The notes under the pieces were generated by a model. The model saw only the letters and a program-made list of their open reading frames with translations. It had not been told where the DNA came from and made no database searches. Shown here in pieces: positions 57,153 to 64,000 of a stretch of 64,000 nucleotides of DNA (positions are counted from its first letter, which is position 1; every line of letters begins with the position of its first letter). Position numbers and translations under genes: made by a program. The DNA is from Symmachiella macrocystis (GTDB taxonomy: Bacteria; Planctomycetota; Planctomycetia; Planctomycetales; Planctomycetaceae), in assembly GCF_007860075.1 (NCBI RefSeq), contig NZ_SJPP01000004.1, positions 62,001-126,000 of the forward strand, read 5' to 3'.

Positions 57153-58736
57153 TCAGATCGCTCCCCGGCAGGCTAAGTGCATCCGAAAGAATCGCTCTTG
57201 AGCTTCGACAAATCCGTGTAAATCAACCGAATGAATCTCAGCGAGCTTAGTCTTGAGGCATTCTCTATGTTCATGCCAACGGTTCAGAAAATATTGTTCG
57301 TGACCTCCACCGAGGATGGCCGCTTCAATTGCGGGGGCATCGCTGGCATTCAGCTGGTCAACGTTCAGGTCTCCCTTGATCACTGCGCGAGCAAAAACAC
57401 CACTTGTGAAGTCGGTTTGCTCAATCTCGCGTTCCCAGGTACTTAGCAAGTTTCCGACGCGTCCCATACATTGGGCATGCCAAATCGCTTCCCGGAACCG
57501 TCCGAGTTCGTGCACGTCAAATTCTGGCGTGCACATCAGGTCCAGCGTTGAGAAGCTCATCATGTGCATGGCGTGAGGCAAGTATAGTTCGTGTTCGGTG
57601 ACGTTGAGCAGACTCAGGTTCTCATTGAGCAGGCAGGAGTACCTCATCGTGTTGAAATATTGCATCAAATCGAATTCCAGTAATCGTTTGTACACATCGT
57701 GTAGCGGATATTCTGATATTCGGCGTTCGTATATTTGGGATAAGTACTGAGTCACCTCAGCAGTTCTACGGTCCGTTGCTGAAAAACTTTGCATCGCTGG
57801 AGTGGGTTGCCCCTCGATGATTTTCATCAAGACTTCCAGCAGCGGCTGATTGCCTTGCTCATCAGCGACGTCGTCCATGAGCACGCAAAGCATGATTGAC
57901 AAAACCTTTGTGTCACATACGTGACGTCGCCATTGCGGCGCGACATTGGAGATAGTCGTCAACTCCGCGCCGTGCACACACCATTGCCACAAAAATCGCG
58001 TCCGATCACCGACCTGAGAATAGGCGTCAAAAAACGCTTCGACCTCGTCGCTCAGTCTCGCCGCCTTGACCAAATCCAGTTCCCGTTGCAACAAGTCTTC
58101 CGATAATTCGAACTGTTCGCCTATTTCCGGCCGCTTCCAAAATTCTTTTGATATTGCATCACGACCAGATCCGGCTGAATCAAACCGATTGTGTGCGTCA
58201 GGCCTAACCCGTTGATGGGGGAGATCTTTTTGCTTGAAGCTACGCACTGTTTGGACAATTCTGTCGACACGGCTCTGATTCGAGCGATGCGTTGGGGAAG
58301 TGTCAGCAGGAGCAGGGTCCAGTCGCAGGCTACTTACTGTGCGGGTGGATTTTGATGTCTTGGATAGGTCCGGCAGCGAAGCCCCTGTTGCAGTTCCCTC
58401 GTAATCCGGGTCAAGGATCAGAAATGCGCTGACCCCGTCCGATGTCTCGCCAGACCGATGAGCCTCGGAATTCGCAACATACCTTCCGTGAACTACTTTT
58501 GCCGGGATTCCTTCTTGCTCCAGCCGGAGAGCGGCTTGTGCCGCAATCTCATCGTTCGCACCATTGGTGACAATGGTGATTACCTCTCCGTCAGGGAGCG
58601 CGCTATTTGCCGGAGTACGTCGGACTTTGTTTGTAATGCCCGGTGGTGTGATCTGTTGGATTCCCTTGTTCATGTCGGTATTCCAGTTCACGTGCATTCT
58701 TGAAGGGATTGTGATGTCTTCCAATTGCATTGGCAT
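57153..58736 (-). CDS. Class I terpene-synthase-like protein with novel N-terminal domain
   Basis: 527 residues. The C-terminal ~330 are all-helical and carry an aspartate motif DDVADE (288-293) and NLLSTWERE (429-437), fitting (N/D)-x-x-x-(S/T)-x-x-x-E. The two are 141 residues apart, the spacing of bacterial sesquiterpene synthases. The usual Arg about 46 residues before the second motif and the C-terminal Arg-Tyr pair are not seen, so it is a divergent member. Residues 49-110 (EVITIVTNGANDEIAAQAAL..., AKVVHGRYV) resemble the C-terminal domain of transketolase or DXP synthase. A low-complexity linker joins the two. The start is uncertain (58736, 58697 or 58673); the first overlaps ribB by 49 bases. 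Confidence 0.6.
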   Translation of the reverse strand: MPMQLEDITIPSRMHVNWNTDMNKGIQQITPPGITNKVRRTPANSALPDGEVITIVTNGANDEIAAQAALRLEQEGIPAKVVHGRYVANSEAHRSGETSDGVSAFLILDPDYEGTATGASLPDLSKTSKSTRTVSSLRLDPAPADTSPTHRSNQSRVDRIVQTVRSFKQKDLPHQRVRPDAHNRFDSAGSGRDAISKEFWKRPEIGEQFELSEDLLQRELDLVKAARLSDEVEAFFDAYSQVGDRTRFLWQWCVHGAELTTISNVAPQWRRHVCDTKVLSIMLCVLMDDVADEQGNQPLLEVLMKIIEGQPTPAMQSFSATDRRTAEVTQYLSQIYERRISEYPLHDVYKRLLEFDLMQYFNTMRYSCLLNENLSLLNVTEHELYLPHAMHMMSFSTLDLMCTPEFDVHELGRFREAIWHAQCMGRVGNLLSTWEREIEQTDFTSGVFARAVIKGDLNVDQLNASDAPAIEAAILGGGHEQYFLNRWHEHRECLKTKLAEIHSVDLHGFVEAQERFFRMHLACRGAI

Positions 58737-59356
58737 GACGATTTTCGCTCACGAAATTGTACCAAGTCATCTATTGTGATCATATGAAGGTCAAATTGAT
58801 TTGCGATTTTAGTCAGTTCCGGACGACGCGCCATCCCAATGCCATCCCGGCTGCAGACTTCGCAGATCACTCCCGCACCGGACAGTCCCGCCAATCGACA
58901 AAGGTCGACAGCCGCTTCCGTGTGCCCGGTGCGTGACAAAACTCCGCCAGCTTCGGCCAACAGTGGAAAGACGTGCCCAGGACGAGTGAAGTCTTCCGGT
59001 CGGCTTTTGGTGTCGATCATCGCACGAATTGTCAACGACCGTTCGTGAGGACTGATCCCGCTACGACAGCTACGATGGTCAACGGGAATTGCAAAGCGAG
59101 GCTGGTCCTTGTCCCTGTTCGACGAGATCATCGGCTCCAACGCCAACTGGGTCGCGAGTTCGGGTAATAGCGGCATACAAAGCTGTCCCCGACCTTCGCT
59201 GATCATGAAATGAACCGCGTTTGGGGTGATTGCTTCAGCTGCAATGAAAAAATCACCTTCGTCTTCGCGCTCCTCTGAATCGACGATGATCAGCACTTTT
59301 CCGTTAGCTGTCGCTTCAATCGCAGTTTCGATTGTTGAAAAATGGTTTCTTTTCAT
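58688..59356 (-). CDS. ribB: 3,4-dihydroxy-2-butanone 4-phosphate synthase
   Basis: Converts ribulose 5-phosphate to 3,4-dihydroxy-2-butanone 4-phosphate and formate for riboflavin synthesis. 222 residues with the acidic metal/substrate loop VDSEEREDEGDFF, SGISPHERSLTIRAM, RPGHVFPLLAEAGGVLSRTGHTEAAVDLC and a late IDDLVQFRE. It is a stand-alone RibB with no GTP-cyclohydrolase II domain. I chose the ATG at 59356; the frame continues upstream but without family similarity. It is the first gene of the run leading to ispH and overlaps the terpene-synthase-like gene. No other riboflavin gene is near, so its role here may be special. Confidence 0.95.
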   Translation of the reverse strand: MKRNHFSTIETAIEATANGKVLIIVDSEEREDEGDFFIAAEAITPNAVHFMISEGRGQLCMPLLPELATQLALEPMISSNRDKDQPRFAIPVDHRSCRSGISPHERSLTIRAMIDTKSRPEDFTRPGHVFPLLAEAGGVLSRTGHTEAAVDLCRLAGLSGAGVICEVCSRDGIGMARRPELTKIANQFDLHMITIDDLVQFRERKSSCQCNWKTSQSLQECT

Positions 59357-59993
59357 TTTGTTTCTAGATCCAATGAAGAAAGGAAGAGAGATGACCAAAA
59401 TGAGAACCGGAGCTTTAGAATTGGAGAGGCAATGTACGAGTGGGAGCATTTACAATCAACCAAAATTCAATGTCTCTGACAAATAATGAATTTGTTGTTC
59501 AAAGAATAAAGGGTTTGCCTATCTCCGGTTACATTGCCGTTTGTAATGCTGTGAGAACCTATTCGCATTGCGATGGAGAGATCGACATGGGGCGTTGCGA
59601 CAGTCAGACCTGATCACCGGCCTGGATAAGAGCAGCCAGGTCTGTGACGCATCGGAAGGCGGTTGTGCTCTTAGCACAGGTTCGCACTGTGGACGATGAG
59701 GCCGATCTTGAGCCAAACGGCAGCGTGTTGCGAAAATGCTTTCTCGCAACACGCTTCGACTTCACTCCGTTAGAAAGGGAGTTAGGCAATCGCACCGCAC
59801 GACGATCGAGCCAGCATCACCTGCGCAGGCTGGAAACTCGGTTTTGCGCATCATCCAGTTCCATGCTTGCCAAGCAGACCAGCGTTTGCTGTGCAGTTCG
59901 GCCTCATTCAGCTGGTGGCTGAAAGCATGTGGAGTCGATGTCTACCGAGAGCTCACAAGGTGTTTGTAGAAAACACATGCAAGACTTAGTGGC
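59357..59993. other. Intergenic region upstream of ribB
   Basis: A gap of 637 bases. The part nearest ribB (about 59420-59520) is AT-rich and is the expected promoter region. No FMN riboswitch core was recognised. A small inverted pair (CAGACCTG near 59607, CAGGTCTG near 59636) is present. Frames at 59604-59922 have no recognisable motif. Confidence 0.4.
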
Positions 59994-60926
59994 TCATAGG
60001 CTATCGACAGAAAAGACCGCAGGCAGAGCTGTGACTGGAAATCCGATTACGTGATCGAAATAACAACAGCGATTCTTCCCAGCAGATTTGGCAGCGATGA
60101 GACATTCGTCAGCTCGTTTGACGAGGTCTAAATTTTCAAGTTCCTCAGTCTGTTCGGCAATCCCAATGGTCAGTGTAATATGCCGAATTTGATTTTCGAT
60201 GACGAACTTGTGTTTTGCGAACGACTCCAATACCTGTATGCCGCTCATTTGTGCAACGCAGATATCAGAGGCGGGGAGGACAATCGAAAACTCATCACCT
60301 CCGTACCGAGCCAGCTGATGTGGTGACTTTAATGAAGCCCCAAGCACCTCCGCCACCTGCCGAAGAACCCGATCACCTTCGACGTGCCCAAAGTCATCAT
60401 TAATCATCTTGAAATCATCAATGTCGATTAACATGAGACAGTAGGCTTCATTATTCATCTGGTAGCGTTTGAGGCAGCGGTCCAACCAATCGTTCATTGC
60501 TCGTCGATTGAATAAGCCCGTGAGAACGTCTGTCCGCGCTTCGGCTTGGGACAATAACAATTGTTTTTTTTGCTCGGCGAGTATCGATCTCACACGCCCA
60601 AGTTCCGCATCCATCTCGGCATAGTCGTTTCGACATATTGCTTCTGTTCGAATTTCGTCCAGCCATAGAGATTCGTCGTCAGCATTACTCGAAAGAGCCG
60701 GACCAATGGAAATCGAAGTTGCGGCCCACTCACTGGCAGCGAGTGCGTCTTGGAGTTCGTGAAACGGTGCGGTGTGTTCAGGTTTTTCAATGGGCTGTCG
60801 AGTCGCCAAATTGTCAGGACTCGATGTGTTGTCACGAGTCGAATGTCTTCGCTTGCACCACTGATACCCCAAACAAGCCCCAATCAATGCACAAGCCAGA
60901 CAGTTTAGATAATCAAAAATAGTCAA
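59994..60926 (-). CDS. Diguanylate cyclase (GGDEF)
   Basis: 310 residues. A single N-terminal hydrophobic segment (about 5-22) anchors the protein. It is followed by a disordered stretch, a coiled coil (EMDAELGRVRSILAEQKKQLLLSQAEA) and a GGDEF domain with the intact active site RYGGDEFSIVLP and the substrate-side DVLTGLFNRRAMNDWL and LIDIDDFKMINDDFGHVEGD. Activity making cyclic di-GMP is expected. An allosteric RxxD inhibition site is not evident before the motif. It is co-directional with the ribB-ispH run, 637 bases upstream, and could oppose the HD-GYP protein encoded there. Confidence 0.93.
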   Translation of the reverse strand: MTIFDYLNCLACALIGACLGYQWCKRRHSTRDNTSSPDNLATRQPIEKPEHTAPFHELQDALAASEWAATSISIGPALSSNADDESLWLDEIRTEAICRNDYAEMDAELGRVRSILAEQKKQLLLSQAEARTDVLTGLFNRRAMNDWLDRCLKRYQMNNEAYCLMLIDIDDFKMINDDFGHVEGDRVLRQVAEVLGASLKSPHQLARYGGDEFSIVLPASDICVAQMSGIQVLESFAKHKFVIENQIRHITLTIGIAEQTEELENLDLVKRADECLIAAKSAGKNRCCYFDHVIGFPVTALPAVFSVDSL

Positions 60927-61682
60927 AATACTACCTTTGTCATTATGGCTCAGTGCGACAGTTTCTTGGCTCGACGACTAATGATCGGAACCGTAGACGT
61001 TTGGGTATCTAAGCTTACAATTCTGTCGCGGTTTCTGAATTCGGAGACCCGAAGTTCTCGACCATTCGAGAGGATTTTCGTGCCCTTGAGCACTACAATC
61101 CCTACTCTGCTCTCAAGAGGACCTCCCAGGAGCCTCTGGCGTTTTTCGGAGTCCTATTGAAGCCACTACAAAGATTTCGATTGGCGATTGGTTCACTGGT
61201 TTGTCCTCTGTAACTAGAGAGACCGACTGTGCCAGTGAAAACGTAGCTGCCAGATGTGCGCCCTTAAAAAACAAAGCTCGCAGAATCAGTATTTGTTTCG
61301 TGCAGGTGTTTCGACCTGTTGGACCAAGAAGTGCCAAGTCTGTTCAGTTTGTGCGAAAGTCAGAGCATTTCCTGATTCGAGAGAGCCCGCGTTTTAGACC
61401 TCATTTGTGCATTCACTGCCTATCAGAGAGTGGCTGATTGCGAAAAGTTGCGGATTACAAGAAATTTGACGATTAGGGTGAAATTTCTAGAGAATCTGGA
61501 ATTTTGAGAAAATCAGATTGTGAGGACCGATCAATAGACAGATGGCCATTGGGGAATTACCTCGTGAGATCCACTGCATTCTCACTTCGCACGTATAACC
61601 TTTGCAAAATCTCCGAAATCCAGAGTCTTGGAGACAGTCGGCGATACTTTGACTTAGGGTTTGACGCAAATCGGGATGAATC
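60927..61682. other. Divergent intergenic region, nothing recognised
   Basis: A gap of 756 bases between divergent genes. Small frames at 60945-61160 and 61201-61437 lack motifs and ribosome-binding sites. The stretch is more AT-rich near 61440-61520, where the promoter of the FadL-type gene may lie. Confidence 0.35.
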
Positions 61683-62960
61683 ATGAAGAAAATTGTGGCT
61701 TATCTGCTTCTCGCTGTGGCAGTTCAACTGCTGGTCCCTGGTCGCGCCCAATCTAATGGTGTGGTCCGAGACAGCATTGGTGCAACAAGTTCAGGGCGCG
61801 GTGGGACAAATCTCGCACATCATGACAACGGGGCCGTCATTCTGAACAATCCCGCGGCAATGGTGAACGTTAAGGGTTCGGGACTCTCCGAGTTTGGCGT
61901 TGATACCGTGATCACGGATCTTGATTATTCCGACCCGGAAAATAACTCAAACGCGGTCAATACAAATGTCCTTCCGGAATTATCGGTGATCCGTAAAAGC
62001 CTGGATGGCCGATGGGCCGTGGGATTTGGAGCCTTCGCGCCAGCCGGATATGGTGCGACATGGAAGCTGACGAATCCGGTTTTAGGAACAAATACTTACA
62101 AATCGTTTGGCGCGCTGGGTAAAATCATGCCCAGTCTGGCCTACCAGGTGAATGACGATCTCTCCATTGGTGCCTCTTTAGGGGTGGCGGTCAGCCATCT
62201 CGAATTCGAAAGCCCATTCTTCTTACAAACCGGCCCGCTGGCCGGAGCACCGACCCAATTCGATTTGCAGGCAACCGGTGCCAGCCTCGCGTGGAACGTC
62301 GGCCTGCAGTATAAACTCGATGAGTGGACGACTTTTGGAGCCGGCTTTATTGGCGAGACCCGCATGGATTACGATGGCAATGTTCGCGCTGCTGTGATCG
62401 GATTAGGACCGCAGCCGGTCGAAAGCCGCTTCGATGCCGAGGTCGAACTGGCATGGCCACGTTCCGCCGGCGTGGGAGTTGCTCACTGGCTCAATTGTCG
62501 GCAACGGATTTCCACAGATCTGATGTGGTACGACTGGTCGCACGCCTATGACCAACTCGACATCAAGTTGCGAAACTCAACGAATCCGATCTTTCCGGCC
62601 GTCTTAGGACCTGAAATCACTGAGTCTTTTCCGCTCCGTTGGCGCGACAGTATGTCTGTTCGACTCGGTTATGAATTGTTCAATCCCAACGATTCCGTCT
62701 TCCGAGCCGGATACGTTTACAATACACGCAATTTGCCCAGCGCAACGCTCACCCCGCTGATCCCGGCGACCTTGGAACACTCATTTACGATTGGTTACGG
62801 GAAGTCATGGAGTGATTGGCAATGGAACTTCGCCTATCAGTTTTCCTTCGGACCGGAAAGGTCGGTCGGCACCAGTGCCTTGGCAGGCGGAGATTTCAGC
62901 AACAGCGAGAGCAATTCACAAGCTCACTGGATTTCGCTCAGCCTCATCCGAAGGTTCTAG
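61683..62960 (+). CDS. FadL/OmpP1-family outer-membrane transporter
   Basis: The 425 residues begin with a signal peptide (1-24) followed by the FadL hatch-like N-terminus (GVVRDSIGATSSGRGGTNLAHHDNGAVILNNPAAM, the NPA motif being typical). The rest is a 14-strand-type beta barrel with alternating aromatic strands, ending in RRF with the C-terminal Phe expected for outer-membrane insertion. Family members let long-chain fatty acids or aromatic hydrocarbons pass the outer membrane. The substrate here is not known. The gene stands alone, 18 bases before a direct repeat. Confidence 0.88.
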   Translation: MKKIVAYLLLAVAVQLLVPGRAQSNGVVRDSIGATSSGRGGTNLAHHDNGAVILNNPAAMVNVKGSGLSEFGVDTVITDLDYSDPENNSNAVNTNVLPELSVIRKSLDGRWAVGFGAFAPAGYGATWKLTNPVLGTNTYKSFGALGKIMPSLAYQVNDDLSIGASLGVAVSHLEFESPFFLQTGPLAGAPTQFDLQATGASLAWNVGLQYKLDEWTTFGAGFIGETRMDYDGNVRAAVIGLGPQPVESRFDAEVELAWPRSAGVGVAHWLNCRQRISTDLMWYDWSHAYDQLDIKLRNSTNPIFPAVLGPEITESFPLRWRDSMSVRLGYELFNPNDSVFRAGYVYNTRNLPSATLTPLIPATLEHSFTIGYGKSWSDWQWNFAYQFSFGPERSVGTSALAGGDFSNSESNSQAHWISLSLIRRF

Positions 62961-62978
62961 ATTATCCAGCCAATAGTG

Positions 62979-63072
62979 CACGCCAGCGCATCTGTCCTAG
63001 ATCGCTCGCGTGCGAGGCTTTGATGCACTCGATGAGCAGCAAGGTAAAGATGATTATGGCTGTTCGCTAAAG
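62979..63072. repeat. Direct repeat, left copy
   Basis: About 94 bases closely matching 63909-64000; the last ~45 bases (from GCACTCG to CTAAAG) differ at only a few positions. The pair brackets the SMI1/KNR4 gene. Confidence 0.85.
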
Positions 63073-63100
63073 TGTCCCATCGAGACCTCGCAGGGTAGCA

Positions 63101-63799
63101 CTACATCGAACGGACAAATTCGGCGATTTTCCACGGATCGGTTTTGGGTACCCCATCGGGCCGGTGGTACGGCGGAAGCCCCTTTTCCTTGAGTAGCCGC
63201 TCAACCTCTTCCCAAGCGGCATTCCTTCTCTGTTCTTCTGGAGCTCTGGGGCGCGGGAAGATCCCGTCATCGCCATGCAACAACGCGAGGAAGAACTCGC
63301 GGAACGAACCGGCGATGAGCGCTCTCCACGGGTTGAGCCGCTCCCGGTCCCCCCAACAGTCTTGAGGCACGATGTCGTGGTTGAAGACACAGATAGGGTA
63401 GTCTCCGTCGGATGTCGCCGATTTGAAATCCATGACGAGCGGGTCACCGCAACCGGAAGCCCATCCGATTTGCATGTAGCCTATTCCCCAGAATTCTGGA
63501 TGCAGCAACAATTTCAGGCTTTCGTCGAGCCTCTCGTCATGTCTCAAACTGGGCAACGTGTATTCGCCGAAGTCCAGACACGAGGCATGATAACTGAGGA
63601 GGAATGCCTTATAGGACAGCGGCAGCAGCGCCGGCAATTGCTGTTCGAAGGTCGTGACATCGGATTCTTTGATTGTGGAGTCGATCAACCTCCAATCGTC
63701 GTCATTCCTCATTTCGGTAGACATGCCTGCGCACAATGAAGTGTGCCAGTCGCGCATCTCGCGGCGGGTTAAATCAATGTCTTCAGCCAGCGTTGGCAC
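63101..63799 (-). CDS. SMI1/KNR4 (SUKH) family protein, likely immunity protein
   Basis: The 232 residues match the SUKH fold: LPLSYKAFLLSYHASCLDFGEYTLPSL, a helix-strand segment GIGYMQIGWASGCGDPLVMDF, and DYPICVFNHDIV with a C-terminal FREFFLALLHG. Many SUKH proteins neutralise nuclease toxins of contact-dependent systems. The start is a GTG at 63799, chosen because a strong GGAGGT lies seven bases before it; an ATG at 63724 is the alternative. No toxin gene is in view. The gene is flanked by direct repeats, which suggests a cassette that can be duplicated or exchanged. Confidence 0.85.
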   Translation of the reverse strand: MPTLAEDIDLTRREMRDWHTSLCAGMSTEMRNDDDWRLIDSTIKESDVTTFEQQLPALLPLSYKAFLLSYHASCLDFGEYTLPSLRHDERLDESLKLLLHPEFWGIGYMQIGWASGCGDPLVMDFKSATSDGDYPICVFNHDIVPQDCWGDRERLNPWRALIAGSFREFFLALLHGDDGIFPRPRAPEEQRRNAAWEEVERLLKEKGLPPYHRPDGVPKTDPWKIAEFVRSM

Positions 63800-63908
63800 T
63801 GCTGTTACCTCCGTTCGAGCCGTCCGTCTTTTCGAAGAAATAGCTGTTGTTGTTACCTTTCGGCGCGCCGCTTAGATGCCATGTGCTCGTGGACTGGATT
63901 ACGAATCC

Positions 63909-64000
63909 CACGCCGGCCCATCCGTCCTAGATGGCACACGCGACGCATTGCTGCACTCGCTGAGCAGTAACGTAAAGATGATTATGGTTGTTCGCTAAAG
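63909..64000. repeat. Direct repeat, right copy (reaches the edge)
   Basis: 92 bases aligning with 62979-63072 with a two-base gap. It ends exactly at the window edge and may continue, possibly into further repeat-gene units. Confidence 0.85.

Noticed and set aside
58688-59356. RibB acting as an alternative DXP-forming enzyme (as in the E. coli G108S variant)
   Set aside because: The position equivalent to Gly108 is still Gly (within SGIS), so the known gain-of-function change is absent.
59357-59520. Possible FMN riboswitch upstream of ribB
   Set aside because: The conserved core words of the RFN element are not seen; the region is simply AT-rich.
59604-59922. Short frames on both strands between ribB and the diguanylate cyclase
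   Set aside because: No family resemblance or start signals; possibly decayed sequence, but not supportable as a gene.
62979-64000. Integron attC sites around the SMI1/KNR4 gene
   Set aside because: The repeats lack the GTTRRRY/RYYYAAC end motifs and the paired-arm layout of attC; no integrase is visible.

Overview
The window looks like a chromosomal segment of a planctomycete of the Planctomycetaceae type. Several features point that way: a Ser/Thr kinase with a DWG instead of DFG motif fused to PAS domains, many short secreted proteins with Gly/Arg/Pro-rich tracts, a Tat-exported FAD oxidoreductase, a Hsp70/J-like/TPR accessory operon, loosely packed genes with long empty intergenic stretches, and an SMI1/KNR4 gene in a repeat-flanked cassette. 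Taxonomy is inferred from gene content only. No rRNA, tRNA, CRISPR array or intact insertion sequence was seen.

Layout. 0-1.1 kb: two His/Cys-rich exported proteins, one running off the left edge, probably metal-related. 1.9-10.6 kb: pyruvate carboxylase, an esterase, an isochorismatase-type hydrolase, a membrane protein of unknown function and a Tat FAD oxidoreductase. 10.7-15.9 kb: a tightly overlapping operon of an Hsp70, a membrane-anchored helical-repeat protein and a J-like protein whose HPD motif reads RPD. 16.3-19.0 kb: Ser/Thr kinase with four PAS domains. 19.7-23.7 kb: unknown and secreted proteins. 24.0-30.2 kb: phosphoketolase, glycogen debranching enzyme, relics of two deleted genes, and acetate kinase, which together make a glycogen-to-acetyl-phosphate-to-acetate/ATP module. 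31.9-40.3 kb: a complete heavy-metal type RND efflux operon (response regulator, sensor kinase, adaptor, pump, outer-membrane factor); its sensor kinase is interrupted by one in-frame amber codon. 42.6-51.2 kb: a membrane-lipid modification cluster (flavin oxidoreductase, DUF1365, two Cfa-family methyltransferases, SDR) facing a SpoIIE-type phosphatase, an NAD-binding/DUF2867 protein and a DUF1295 membrane protein.

51.9-59.4 kb is the most unusual locus. It holds five co-directional genes, ribB, a class I terpene-synthase-like protein with an odd N-terminal domain, a large membrane hybrid histidine kinase, a receiver-HD-GYP protein and ispH, with a diguanylate cyclase further upstream. Enzymes of isoprenoid metabolism and cyclic-di-GMP/phosphorelay signalling therefore appear to be co-transcribed. 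I know of no described system of this composition. The terpene-synthase call rests on two correctly spaced metal-binding motifs and lacks some canonical residues.

61.7-64.0 kb: a FadL-type outer-membrane transporter, then an SMI1/KNR4 (SUKH) gene bracketed by two ~93-bp direct repeats, the second of which runs to the right edge. Signs of gene decay are scattered through the window: the amber codon in the metal sensor kinase, the HAD/glycerol-1-phosphate-dehydrogenase relics, a TPR-protein relic and a probably frameshifted kinase C-terminus.
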